From Advenella faeciporci (GTDB lineage: Bacteria; Pseudomonadota; Gammaproteobacteria; Burkholderiales; Burkholderiaceae_B): 64,000 nucleotides of DNA. The notes under the pieces are model-generated. The model saw only the letters and a program-made list of their open reading frames with translations, had not been told where the DNA came from and did not search any database. The position numbers and the translations under genes are program-made. The DNA lies in the NCBI RefSeq assembly GCF_014652395.1, contig NZ_BMYS01000005.1:62526-126525 (forward strand), read 5' to 3'. Positions 1 through 9,746 of the stretch are shown in pieces. Within the stretch, counting starts at the first letter, position 1; each line of letters begins with the position of its first letter.

Positions 1-500
1 TCGGAAATTTTCAAGAACTCGCCTGGGAAATCTGCTTTGCGAAGCTCTTGTCTGTTGAGCGGTACTAGGTATTTGTTGACGCGCGAGTAGACCTCCCGCA
101 GCTCCTCGGGAGGTAGCCCCGAAGCCTCATTGAAGTCGATTGAGTAAAGCAGGAATTCGTCGCGAACCTCCTCTGGCAACTCCGAGAACTTCTTGCCGTC
201 ATAGGGTCCACTATATGGGCCCTTCAACTCAAAGTCATCATTCAAGAACGTCAAAATCGTCGTAATCCGCTGCTGGCCGTCGATCACGCTGCGATACGTC
301 CTCATATCCTTGATGGCCTTGGACACAAAGATCTTTGGCATCGGGATGTCATTAAGTATGCTGTCAATCAACATCACTCGCGCCGCATCGCCCCAAACCT
401 CGCGTCGCTGATAGTCAGGCTGCAACAGCAGTGTTCCATTGTTATTCCACTCTCGAATATCAGCAATGGTATGAGGACTAGATTGCCATTTTTTTGCCAT
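1..500 (-). CDS. DUF262 (GmrSD N-terminal-like) protein, 3' end cut by window edge
   Basis: The reverse strand encodes about 166 residues starting MAKKWQSSPHTIADIREW and staying open to base 1, so the C-terminus lies outside the window. The DUF262 hallmark is clear: LQPDYQRREVW, then LIDSILNDIPMPKIF and the nucleotide-sensing motif SVIDGQQRITTILTF. DUF262 occurs in the type IV restriction enzymes GmrSD and in SspE, where the DGQQR motif couples NTP hydrolysis to DNA restriction. The ATG lies 25 bp after the stop of the large FtsK-like gene in the same orientation, so it is probably the last visible gene of that operon. Without the C-terminus (often an HNH or DUF1524 nuclease) the activity cannot be stated. 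Domain assignment is firm; the role in defence is inferred from context. Confidence 0.85.
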   Translation of the reverse strand, partial: MAKKWQSSPHTIADIREWNNNGTLLLQPDYQRREVWGDAARVMLIDSILNDIPMPKIFVSKAIKDMRTYRSVIDGQQRITTILTFLNDDFELKGPYSGPYDGKKFSELPEEVRDEFLLYSIDFNEASGLPPEELREVYSRVNKYLVPLNRQELRKADFPGEFLKIS

Positions 501-525
501 GGGTATCTCTCAGATTAAATTCTGG

Positions 526-3500
526 TTATTGGCTATCGGTGCGGATAGCGGCCACAGCAGCCTCAATATCCTGATCCGATAGGAATGGAGCTTGCGCAAA
601 GACCAGGCCATGCTCACCATTGAGCTTGGCTGCTAGGTGTCCTCGGCCAAGCAACAGCTCAGCGCCTGCCCGATCGAGCGCGATCTTGGATGTCGCTTCG
701 CTAGACACCTTCAAGATCAGTCGGTTGCCCAGATTCTCGCGCAACTGCATGGGCATCACATCCTTGTCAGGTCGCTGAGCCGCAAAGATCAAATGGATTC
801 CGGCTGCACGTGCTTTCACACCAAGGCGCTGTACTGCCGCCCCAACCGCGCCTTTGTAAGCGTCGTCAAGCATCCAATCGGCGAACTCGTCGTGAACCAA
901 GAATATCATCGGCAAACGATCCTCGGCTGCAACCTTGGAGTTGTAAGTCGGCAAGTCGCGAGCTCTTGCCTTCGCGAACGCACGGTAGCGAGCCTCCATT
1001 TCCTGGACTAACGCCTCCAACACCTCTCCAGCTTTTTCCTTGGTAGTGACAATCTCGTCGCGCATGTGCGGCAAATCGGCCAAAGGGGCATAATCAACAC
1101 CCATTTTTGGATCAATCAAGATAAGCTGCGCCAGATCTTTGGGGTTTGTAGCAGCGATGTCCAACAGCAAGGCCTGTATCAGCACCGACTTGCCACTACC
1201 CGTCGCACCAGCCACCAGAGAATGGGGTTCGTGAGATGAGAGTCCGCCGAACTCAGCGCCAAGATTCAGATACAACAGCGCCCCATTGATCTCTTGAACA
1301 CCCAAAAGAAAGGACGTATTGATGCCTGCAACGTTGCGGTTGAGCTCGCGACGGGCCCACAGTTCCCAAAGTGAAACAGCCTGGCGCTTAGAACCTGCGA
1401 CTGTCACCACAATTTCGCCGGGTTTAGGTTGAACCGTGACGAGGTTGATCGCATGCGTGGTCAGGAGTTGGGTGCGCTTGTTCTCGATGTCTTCGACTCG
1501 CAGCCGATCAGATCCAGCCAGCCGCACTAGACAGCCGTTGGGGGTCAACCGCGTACCTATTACCGCCGCTTGTAGCCCATAGCTGTTGAGCGCAGCCTTG
1601 AGTTTCTTGGTAGTTTCCTGGGCCCACTCATCTCGCTCTGAATCGGACTGCCAAACGCCAGCCGACTTGGACGCAACCAGCGCAGCAAAAGCAGAGTCTA
1701 CGTTTACGACCGGAGTGGGTGCTGTGCTTGGGGTAGCCAGATCAGCTTCAGCTGTGGATGCGTTCGACTCAGGAGCCAAAGAGTCTTGCGTCGAAACATC
1801 GACACCATCTGGGGCGTGAGAGCTAGTCTCTTCTGCAACAGATTCCTCACCGGCATCATTGGCAAGCTGCCCTATGGCGGCAAGCCATGGAACGCGAGCC
1901 GCTGGCTTCTTGAATATATGATCTGACCATGGCTCGTAGGCACCTAGGGTTGATCGTACGTCAAGGCTACCCGAACCTTTGGCATAAGCTTCAACGAGCT
2001 TCTTGAGCTCTGGTCTGTCAAAGACCTCCTGCCAAGCTTTAACGCCATTCTCGTCCAAGAGGAGTTCTTGGTCGGAGGACGACCCCGCACCTGCGTCCGA
2101 TGTGTGAACATAAACCTGAGAGTAGCCGCGTAGCGAAATTTCCACATCGCCTTCACGCAACTTTGAACGCACACGCTCCATCAAACCAGTCATCCCCGGG
2201 GGAATATCAGCATCAATCAGCATGTCTGCCAAGCGAGCGAGCCACACATCACGATCGAGACGTCCCGGGTCGCCAAAAAGCGCCTCTCGAAACAAGCCCA
2301 GAGTCGTCAGCAGTTGGTCTCGCGAGCTACGTCGCGCCACAGCTAGGCCATCGACTCCAACATATTTCGATTCAACGATCGAGATGACAACCCGAACTCC
2401 TTCGTCCTTCTCCTCAACATTGAGAGCAAGGATGTCCGCAATTCGACTTTCTGGCTGGGAAAGCCAGCTCGCATAGTCGTCAAGTAAGAAATAGGCAGTT
2501 AAAGCAGGACCTCCGCCAACGAGCTTCCTGAACTCCTCCGATAACAGATGACGGCTGAGCACCAAGCCAATCATCTCGCCAGCGGATACACCTCGTTTGG
2601 CCGCACGCAGCACGATATCACCAGAGACCGAAAGCGCATCTCGCTTTGCCTTGTCCGCGACCTCGTTGACTTCATCTTGAGTCAGCTGGAGCTTGAGTTC
2701 GTCAAGCCGACGGCGAACCAGCACCCCAAGCAAGCGCAACTCTGACGTGGAACTCACAATCATATTGCGGCCATTGGTAGAGCCGCGGCGATACCTGACA
2801 ACAGTAATGTTGTTGTGCTGGAGTTGACGCTTGTCTAAAAGTTCGTCATATGTCGCGACCCACTCTGCGAGGTCGTGCGCATCCCTGATCAGCGCAGCTA
2901 GATCTTGGCTTTGCAATGAAATGCGCCTGGCAGGCAGGAATCGCTTGTCGGGAACCGCATCGGTCTGGTTGCAAACAGCCGCCACGGCAGTCACATAAGT
3001 CCAACCCGACGCCGTTTGCCAGGGGCAAGTCAAAAATGTGGTCGACTTCAGTTCATCTTCACCCGACACGCTTCGATAGGACCACCGAGAAGGCGCATGT
3101 TCCAGGCTCGGACGATCGTTAGTCCAAGCAACTGGCAACCACTCCTCCTTGGCCGAGCGAGCAACTACGTCATGCAAGAAGGCAACATCGAAGACTTTAA
3201 AACCCTGAGCATTCTCGCTGGGAGTAGCAGCGATCGGCGTAACCGAGATGCGCAGCTTTGAGATGAAATTATCACTAGTTTCGCTGACGACAGGAAGATC
3301 AGGATCATCACCGGCTTTATTCACTAGCTCACCGTAGACACTACGGAGTTTCGCTTGATCTGTATGCCGAACCGACACGCTGCATTGGAGCTTGCCATCC
3401 TCCTGGATTGAGGAAAGCTCGCGTACCGTAGCGAGAGGCAACTCGGCAGCATCGGCGTTATAAAGGACGACGCTGAGGTTAGATGCCTCGTGAGGTTGTA

Positions 3501-5916
3501 GGCTGACGTATCGCTCCAAGAGTTCCCGCGCTTGCTTAGCCGCAGCAGCCGGATCCACGTCGGTCATTGCCTCTTCATCGCCACGAATCGGTGCTTCCAG
3601 GAGACTGTAACCATTGACCGTGCTGCTTTCGCTGACCAACTTTGGGGAACCGCCCTTATTGAGAACAGCAATTTCCGGATAGAACGGATGCGCAATTTCA
3701 TCGGAGAGTTCACGCATGAAGATCTCGCGATCCCCATAGAGAATGCTATCGCTGGAGAGTAAATGGGTAGCAAAACCCGCCACACGTCGGGATTTCACGG
3801 CCAACGCCTTCATACGCTCAGGGTGCCAAGGCGGAACAATCAACGCCGGGTTATCACCAATCACTCGTGCCGTGCCAATTGACAAGACTTCGGACACTAG
3901 ACGCGAACGGCATACATCTCCACGGGCATGAGCCATAAGCGTGTTCAACAAGGCACTGAAGGACTCTGCTTGACGCATGACTGCCTCGCCATGTAACCCA
4001 GTGGATACGAAGTCCTCCATCGCTTTGATGTAGTCTTCCTCGAACGTATCCCACGCCGCCCGGATCTCATCGCGTTGATCAGGTGTTAGCCGACCCTCTT
4101 CCGCAAGACCTTTGATGCGGTTCTTGACCTCTTGACGGAAACTACGGAGCTTATTGACCGCAGGAACCAAAGATCCAGCATCGGTGGAATATGTAGCTTC
4201 TAACGTTCCCGTGTCGAACAGCGACACATTTTGTACGCCTCCCTTTTTACTAGCCAACCGACGCGGAACTTCGGTACAACCAACCGCCCCCCTCTCCAAT
4301 AGGCGATGCATATCAGCAACCATCGATAGACCTATCGATGTAGGCTTAAAGCTCCACAAGAGTTGAGTCTTACTGATTTTGGTCTCATTGCCGCCGACCA
4401 CTTTTAGCAGTTCAACATCGAACTTGATCTGCAAAGCCTGGCGCGAGAGTGAGGTATTATTTTTAAATTTCTTGTTGCGACTCTCAGCTATCTCTCGCTC
4501 TCTAGCAATATATTTTTCAAAGTCGAACAAGGGATCAGGAAGATCTGCTGTAGTCATCCGTGTGACCTTCCAGTCCACCTTGGTCCCCATTAAATCCCGC
4601 AGCCCTCTATACATCGCAGAAAAGAAGCAGCCGACATCATGATTGAAGCGCTCACGCCATTCAGTCCTTCCCTTGTTGACGGTAAATCGGAGGATTCGCT
4701 CTCCATCAACCTCCTCCAAGCCAGCATGCAAGTTATTCACAATTCGCGCAAATCCATCGAAGAAATCACTGCATTCGATAGGCTTACCGAACAGCGCCTT
4801 TTCCCAGCGGGAAAGCAGTTTAGTGTCGCGCTCCAAGAGTCGACGATGCGTGGCGAAGAACTCTTCGTCTTCTGGGGTGAAATCAGCGCGTCGCTCACGC
4901 GACTTCAAATCATCAAGAAGCTTTCTCCCCTCCGGCTGTAGCGCATCTTCTTCATCACAGTCGTGCTCGAAAAAACGTAGCGTCATCTCAGCCAAGCCCT
5001 GCTGCCTCTCCTTTGGCTTATCGAAGGCCAAGTAGACTCCATCAGACTCCCATTCGAATTGAGCCAATGATGCCTCAGCCCCTTGATCACCCACCGGCGC
5101 CAAGGCGAAAGCCTGTAATGCCTGAAGAGCGCCATCTGATATTTCATGAGCGTTAGCCTTGATGCGTTCGAGTAGCTCCTCGGCGTCAAGCGGCTGACCA
5201 TTCTGGCGAAGCTTTTTGAGCAGTGGCGCACGTTGAGCAAACAACTTTTCGAAGGCTTTTTTCCATGGGACGCGTGTCGTTCCAAATGTCCTTGCATTGG
5301 AGAAGTACCCACTATCCCTGGGCAACCCAACCTTGCACAACGCATAGCCAACTGCATCGCGAATCGGAAGGCCTAGAGCAGAGATTGCCGAGGCAATCTC
5401 TGAGCAAAACTCACCCAATTGAACAAGTGAAAGTTCCGAAGAGCTGAGCAGACCACCGATTGCAGCACTAAAAGTCGTACGATCGTCCACCACAGGAGAA
5501 AGACCACCTACGTGCAAGGCCGCATCCACCCATGGTTGAGGGTCAGCTCGCATCTCCTTTGCTCCGATTGTCATGACATGCGCAAGCGTGTCAGAGAGAT
5601 TGTGCTCGCTACCGCTAGCGGTAAGGATAGCGTCCTTCTCCGTCACTGCGTTGTTGCGCACGTAGCCAGCGTTATGCGAAATGAGACAATCCGCAGGCAG
5701 ACCTTGGCCTTCGACCAATGCCGCCGGAATCATCATCTCAACACGCGCCACGATATCCGGATTCGCGAGGATTGCTCTCACCACTGCCGCGATTTGACTG
5801 GGCGAGAGCTTATCAAGTCGAAAAAGTGCTGCGGAATCCCCGGGCTGACCAAGGTTTGACATGCGTTTGGCAAGAATGTCTGCACCAACACGTCCGATAA
5901 TGCGATCGGTTAGCAT
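526..5916 (-). CDS. Very large protein with C-terminal FtsK/SpoIIIE-like DNA translocase domain (DptH/SspH-like candidate)
   Basis: This 1796-residue protein has a recognisable motor only in its last about 230 residues: a Walker A GATGSGKS (about 1570-1577), the FtsK-type LILIDPKMGVDY segment, a Walker B IFLVHDE (about 1671-1677) and a sensor-like IFAAQRP stretch. The first about 1500 residues match no domain I recognise and contain no obvious membrane segment, unlike cell-division FtsK. A low-complexity Ala/Ser/Thr/Pro linker (about residues 1365-1420) separates the two parts. The start codon overlaps the stop of the upstream gene as TGATG, which implies translational coupling. Large proteins with a terminal FtsK-like ATPase, following a P-loop ATPase gene and a middle gene, are typical of phosphorothioate-dependent restriction (DptH/DndH, SspH). 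That identity is inferred from architecture, not from an alignment. Confidence 0.75.
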   Translation of the reverse strand: MLTDRIIGRVGADILAKRMSNLGQPGDSAALFRLDKLSPSQIAAVVRAILANPDIVARVEMMIPAALVEGQGLPADCLISHNAGYVRNNAVTEKDAILTASGSEHNLSDTLAHVMTIGAKEMRADPQPWVDAALHVGGLSPVVDDRTTFSAAIGGLLSSSELSLVQLGEFCSEIASAISALGLPIRDAVGYALCKVGLPRDSGYFSNARTFGTTRVPWKKAFEKLFAQRAPLLKKLRQNGQPLDAEELLERIKANAHEISDGALQALQAFALAPVGDQGAEASLAQFEWESDGVYLAFDKPKERQQGLAEMTLRFFEHDCDEEDALQPEGRKLLDDLKSRERRADFTPEDEEFFATHRRLLERDTKLLSRWEKALFGKPIECSDFFDGFARIVNNLHAGLEEVDGERILRFTVNKGRTEWRERFNHDVGCFFSAMYRGLRDLMGTKVDWKVTRMTTADLPDPLFDFEKYIAREREIAESRNKKFKNNTSLSRQALQIKFDVELLKVVGGNETKISKTQLLWSFKPTSIGLSMVADMHRLLERGAVGCTEVPRRLASKKGGVQNVSLFDTGTLEATYSTDAGSLVPAVNKLRSFRQEVKNRIKGLAEEGRLTPDQRDEIRAAWDTFEEDYIKAMEDFVSTGLHGEAVMRQAESFSALLNTLMAHARGDVCRSRLVSEVLSIGTARVIGDNPALIVPPWHPERMKALAVKSRRVAGFATHLLSSDSILYGDREIFMRELSDEIAHPFYPEIAVLNKGGSPKLVSESSTVNGYSLLEAPIRGDEEAMTDVDPAAAAKQARELLERYVSLQPHEASNLSVVLYNADAAELPLATVRELSSIQEDGKLQCSVSVRHTDQAKLRSVYGELVNKAGDDPDLPVVSETSDNFISKLRISVTPIAATPSENAQGFKVFDVAFLHDVVARSAKEEWLPVAWTNDRPSLEHAPSRWSYRSVSGEDELKSTTFLTCPWQTASGWTYVTAVAAVCNQTDAVPDKRFLPARRISLQSQDLAALIRDAHDLAEWVATYDELLDKRQLQHNNITVVRYRRGSTNGRNMIVSSTSELRLLGVLVRRRLDELKLQLTQDEVNEVADKAKRDALSVSGDIVLRAAKRGVSAGEMIGLVLSRHLLSEEFRKLVGGGPALTAYFLLDDYASWLSQPESRIADILALNVEEKDEGVRVVISIVESKYVGVDGLAVARRSSRDQLLTTLGLFREALFGDPGRLDRDVWLARLADMLIDADIPPGMTGLMERVRSKLREGDVEISLRGYSQVYVHTSDAGAGSSSDQELLLDENGVKAWQEVFDRPELKKLVEAYAKGSGSLDVRSTLGAYEPWSDHIFKKPAARVPWLAAIGQLANDAGEESVAEETSSHAPDGVDVSTQDSLAPESNASTAEADLATPSTAPTPVVNVDSAFAALVASKSAGVWQSDSERDEWAQETTKKLKAALNSYGLQAAVIGTRLTPNGCLVRLAGSDRLRVEDIENKRTQLLTTHAINLVTVQPKPGEIVVTVAGSKRQAVSLWELWARRELNRNVAGINTSFLLGVQEINGALLYLNLGAEFGGLSSHEPHSLVAGATGSGKSVLIQALLLDIAATNPKDLAQLILIDPKMGVDYAPLADLPHMRDEIVTTKEKAGEVLEALVQEMEARYRAFAKARARDLPTYNSKVAAEDRLPMIFLVHDEFADWMLDDAYKGAVGAAVQRLGVKARAAGIHLIFAAQRPDKDVMPMQLRENLGNRLILKVSSEATSKIALDRAGAELLLGRGHLAAKLNGEHGLVFAQAPFLSDQDIEAAVAAIRTDSQ

Positions 5917-7460
5917 CAGACACTTCCCTTAAACACGAACGGATTTTCAACAAACGAACAAGAGTCAGACAACCTTCTAACCAAACCTAGACCTACGAGC
6001 CTTGCTTCCAGATTGTCTCGGTTCTCACTCAGCTCCTCTTGATCTACCTGCTTCGCATTGATGAGACGTCCACCCTCGGCATCCCCAATCACCAAGCCAT
6101 AGCGCTGCTTAGCCTTTGCCAAAAACTCGTCAAACTGCATGCTATCGTCGACGATAGTCACGACGATTGACTTCAACAGGCGGTCATTGGGTGCGTAGCG
6201 CGTGCGCCGAGAAAGCCGACGCGAACTTAGGCCAATTGCCCGTGACCATGCGGCATGAATCTTGCTCACATGCTGATCATGACGAGCAAGTGCTCGCTCA
6301 ACGAGTTTGTCCACGAGAGCATCCGGGCTCTTCCCTGAACTATCTTCGTCATCACCGTCGACTGCAGGCCATTGGAAACGCTCACGCATGAGCTTCACAC
6401 GCTCGGCGTCAGGAAAGTCGCTCGACATGGCATCCGCCCAAGCATCCTCCTGTCGGATAGACTCGACGTAGGCACGCACCGCCTTGGCAGGTAGGCCTTG
6501 GTTGTACTGGTAGCTGTCACCGGAAAGGGCTCGGACCTTGGTGCGCTCCTTAGAAACAATCTCGCAAACAATTTCGACAGGCTCATCATCACCCGAAACA
6601 CGCTTGGCCCTCTCAAGAAAGTAAAGGAGCATGTTTAAGCCCGAGATCGTAATCAAGTGCTCCATAGCGTCATAGATCGGCATATCTCGGTCGAGAACAG
6701 ATAGCCAGTCTTCGCATATCAGATCAAAACGAGCGTTCGACACCTCAGGAAGGTAGCCTGATTGCCGAGCATCACCTGCATATTGCGGTGCCCCTTGGAG
6801 AGCCTTAACTAATCGGTTCAGCGGCGCATCATGATCAAAAAGGCGTTTGGAAAGGATATCCCCAAGTTCCGTACCACGCTTTGCACGTGTCAACATTAAG
6901 TAAAGGAGTTCTCCGGTACGTGCAAAAAAACGCCGGTCATTACTCATATTCCCCTTGGCGTCAATCTGTAAATCCTCATACAGAGCGTCTGGACCAAAGG
7001 GGAATACAAACTTCGAACTCCAACGCTTGTTACTCCGTGACTCAAACGAAGACGCTCTTAGAAACTCAATCGTTTTCGCAAAGTCATCAAAATTTGAAAA
7101 CGATTGCCGTAAATAAACCATGTCGTCGTCGCCATTACCCGTTTTCCCTTGGTCAAATTTTTCGAACCACTGGCGCCATTTCTCCTCGTCAGGCAATGCG
7201 CTGTCCGAGATGGATTCGATATAGGGATTATTAAAAAGCAACCCACGCAGACGAATTTGTCTTTGCGGCCAAAACTTGAATGCGCCATCAAGCCCTTCAT
7301 GCGGGCGCAATGGCTTGTCCAAATTGGATCCCAACGCACCCAAGAACTCAAGAACCGTTAGATGTGGGAGCTGTTCGTCATGAAGACGATGCCCCCATAT
7401 ATTCTCGTCAACGCAAAAGTCGACATTACGAATTTCCGGTCGTTTATAAATTCCACTCAT
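5916..7460 (-). CDS. Uncharacterised 514-aa middle protein of the ATPase/FtsK operon (DptG-like position)
   Basis: I do not recognise a conserved domain in this 514-residue, highly charged, soluble protein, which lacks signal peptide and transmembrane segments. Notable segments are LRGLLFNNPYIESIS (about 70-85), FFARTGELLYLMLTRAK (about 180-196) and a helical stretch around YDAMEHLITISGLNMLL. Its ATG overlaps the stop of the upstream ATPase gene by four bases (ATGA), and its own stop overlaps the start of the FtsK-like gene (TGATG), so all three should be made in fixed proportion. By position it corresponds to DptG/SspG of phosphorothioate-dependent restriction modules. That is a positional inference only; it could equally belong to an unrelated anti-phage system. 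Confidence 0.65.
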   Translation of the reverse strand: MSGIYKRPEIRNVDFCVDENIWGHRLHDEQLPHLTVLEFLGALGSNLDKPLRPHEGLDGAFKFWPQRQIRLRGLLFNNPYIESISDSALPDEEKWRQWFEKFDQGKTGNGDDDMVYLRQSFSNFDDFAKTIEFLRASSFESRSNKRWSSKFVFPFGPDALYEDLQIDAKGNMSNDRRFFARTGELLYLMLTRAKRGTELGDILSKRLFDHDAPLNRLVKALQGAPQYAGDARQSGYLPEVSNARFDLICEDWLSVLDRDMPIYDAMEHLITISGLNMLLYFLERAKRVSGDDEPVEIVCEIVSKERTKVRALSGDSYQYNQGLPAKAVRAYVESIRQEDAWADAMSSDFPDAERVKLMRERFQWPAVDGDDEDSSGKSPDALVDKLVERALARHDQHVSKIHAAWSRAIGLSSRRLSRRTRYAPNDRLLKSIVVTIVDDSMQFDEFLAKAKQRYGLVIGDAEGGRLINAKQVDQEELSENRDNLEARLVGLGLVRRLSDSCSFVENPFVFKGSV

Positions 7461-9358
7461 ACCAAGGCCTTCACAATCACAGGGTGGGATGAACCTCTTC
7501 CTGACGCATCAATATCAATGAAACTCAACGCCAAGGTGGTATCTTGTCCTCCTACTTCGTCATCATCAAACCTCGTCTTGCGCACGCTTTCAGCCTTGCG
7601 TAACAACTTGGCCTTAAATGCCAGGAGATCTTCAAGGCATTCGTTGGAGAAACTGGCTGGAAGCGCACCTTCCGCAACTCGCGCAAGAAACTCATATCGG
7701 ATAGGCGTGAGATCGAAGGGGACAACGTGACCAGGCCAGGGCAAAAGAGATACCTCGAGCTGTGGACGCCCCGTTTCTTCATCAAACTTGATAGCCATGC
7801 CAACACCTCCTTGACGGCGAGAAGGAGTCTCATGCTCGCATAGAACGCTCACACGGCTCTGAGTGAAGCCACCAGAACTAGCGATAAAAATCCGATCGAC
7901 ATTTTCCAAAAGCAATCCGGTAAGTATGCGGTTAAGCCCTTTAGTAATGCGCCCTCGTGTTGTTTCGCTGATAGCCGATTTAGTCTGGGTAGACTGAATC
8001 AGATTCAGATAGTCCCCAGCAAAGCGAAATGCCGTCATAGCCCACCTAGCGTAGCCAGGCTCCTCCTCCGGCAGCGTGAAATAGAGCCTACGCCGCTGTG
8101 CTTCCAGTAGTTCTACAAACTCGGTTGCTCCATCCTCAATTCGTATATTTTCGTAACCTTCTAGGTACGAATCTTGAGCTGCAAGAAACTCAACTGTCGC
8201 ACCATAAGTAGGATCGATGGCCACAAGTCGCTTAAAATCAGCACGTAGCTTGATATCGTCATTACCATAGACCAACAATCCGTCGGCAACGTTCGTGGTC
8301 TCTTCACCAACTCCAAAACTTGCCATAGCCTTAAACACCGGACGACCAGAAACTCGACGTTTCGGCAAATTCGCCCCAAATGCATTGGCATAGATACTCG
8401 CCTTCCAAAGACTACCGTTTTCCTGGATCTTCGGTACATCGGCACAGACCATCAAATTTTCTTTGACCATCTTGGCGTCGGAGTACCCCAAAATTATATT
8501 CGAGCACAAGGCCAACAGATCACGAATCGGCAAATGCAAACCATTAAAACGAGCGATCTCCAGCAAGTCCCCAAGACGACGAGCAAGCTGCCCATCGTCT
8601 GCTTCGCCTAACAAACGACGGCGGTTTTCATCAATAGGACAGGTCTTCCCGTCATCCTTTAAGGCACAACGTGAACAATTAGCCCATTCTGAATGCCCTG
8701 CCACTGCTTTGGCAACTTCATCAAATGTCTTACGGTTAGTTGTGCGGCTAAGGTCAAACACTGAAAGCCTGTCGGGAGCTGGGCCCGCTTGTAAAAAACA
8801 TTCTTGGAGAGGCTTACGAAGAGGATGCACGCGGCCTTGACGTTTTTCTAGGTCACGAAGACGGTCCAGAAGCTGACCATGATTAGCAGCCAGAATTACA
8901 ACTTCAGAGTCATCACCCTCGAGAACAGATTTCTCGAGTCGAGAGAGAGGTAGGTCGCTTTCATCTCCGTTAAACTCTGAAAGGTCTTTGATAAAAACAG
9001 CCAGACGACCATCTGCCAATCGATGCTCCTTAACGTTGCCTTTGTCTGACCAAACCTTGGCATCCCCTCCGATACGAGTCCACAAGGCTCGGCAGTGGTA
9101 AGTTTTTCCATCGCCGGCAGTGCCTGCAATCAACAAAGAGCCTGGCACCTTAGACTCGATGTGCGCTGCCATGGCCTCAAGCTGTGGCGTCAACAACTGA
9201 ATCGGCCGAACTTTTGCCCTACTAAGCGCATCTGACACATGTTCATCAAACATTGTCAGATTGTTCGGAGTTGGGCCATAACTCCGTAGAAAACGAACCC
9301 AAGAGCTTGATGGGAACACCCCTCTTTCCGTACGTTTTTTTAGGGCAGCATAAATCAA
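7457..9358 (-). CDS. P-loop ATPase, first gene of the operon (DptF-like candidate)
   Basis: The protein carries a Walker A GTAGDGKT about 60 residues after a conserved-looking FLRSYGPTPNNLTMFDEHV opening, then SEVVILAANHGQLLDRL as a possible Walker B/sensor strand, and a cysteine group NCSRCALKDDGKTC that could bind zinc. The longest frame begins at a GTG (9412), but I prefer a TTG at 9356-9358 because GGAG lies seven bases upstream and the FLRSYGP segment is kept; an ATG at 9253 is a shorter alternative without a visible ribosome site. From the TTG it is 633 residues. The gene leads a three-gene overlap chain with the 514-aa and FtsK-like proteins. ATPase assignment is good; the DptF/SspF equivalence is inferred from gene order. 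Confidence 0.7.
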   Translation of the reverse strand: MIYAALKKRTERGVFPSSSWVRFLRSYGPTPNNLTMFDEHVSDALSRAKVRPIQLLTPQLEAMAAHIESKVPGSLLIAGTAGDGKTYHCRALWTRIGGDAKVWSDKGNVKEHRLADGRLAVFIKDLSEFNGDESDLPLSRLEKSVLEGDDSEVVILAANHGQLLDRLRDLEKRQGRVHPLRKPLQECFLQAGPAPDRLSVFDLSRTTNRKTFDEVAKAVAGHSEWANCSRCALKDDGKTCPIDENRRRLLGEADDGQLARRLGDLLEIARFNGLHLPIRDLLALCSNIILGYSDAKMVKENLMVCADVPKIQENGSLWKASIYANAFGANLPKRRVSGRPVFKAMASFGVGEETTNVADGLLVYGNDDIKLRADFKRLVAIDPTYGATVEFLAAQDSYLEGYENIRIEDGATEFVELLEAQRRRLYFTLPEEEPGYARWAMTAFRFAGDYLNLIQSTQTKSAISETTRGRITKGLNRILTGLLLENVDRIFIASSGGFTQSRVSVLCEHETPSRRQGGVGMAIKFDEETGRPQLEVSLLPWPGHVVPFDLTPIRYEFLARVAEGALPASFSNECLEDLLAFKAKLLRKAESVRKTRFDDDEVGGQDTTLALSFIDIDASGRGSSHPVIVKALV

Positions 9359-9623
9359 GCCTACTCTCCAATAATAGTGTCTAACGAGCCGACCTCCCAA
9401 ACATAAACCCACAACATTTGGTAAGGTAGTGTATTACAGTGTAGCATTTTAACTCCAAATAGATCCAATGCCCTAGGGAACTGGCCTCGACCGATAACGC
9501 GAAAAGTGCTTCACAACGGTTGCGTTAGAAGGTAATTTCTCTGACCATAAAGCTAAACACCAAACTCACCGGCTATGATACGATCTTTGCACTACAAATT
9601 TTTACATTCAAACAAGCGTTATC

Positions 9624-9746
9624 ATGATCGAAAACATAAAAAACAACTTGTGGACTACGACTGACAAGCAAGCAAATATTGACAAACGGATTGATGGTGA
9701 CCTACCTCCTTATCTAATCTTCGGTCAGCTTCGTGGAGCATCCTGA
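9624..9746 (+). CDS. 40-codon ORF translationally coupled to the AlbA_2 ATPase gene; possible HsdM-start remnant
   Basis: An ATG opens a 40-residue frame (MIENIKNNLWTTTDK at its start) whose stop overlaps the ATG of the next gene as TGATG, so ribosomes finishing here could restart on the ATPase gene. The beginning (NNLWTTTDKQANID) faintly recalls the N-terminus of type I methyltransferase subunits (LWxAADKLRxxMD), and AlbA_2-type ATPases often sit inside type I restriction loci. The resemblance stops after about 18 residues, so it may be a scar of hsdM, a coupled leader peptide, or chance. The rest of the 9359-9623 spacer between the divergent operons shows no other gene. Confidence 0.35.
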   Translation: MIENIKNNLWTTTDKQANIDKRIDGDLPPYLIFGQLRGAS

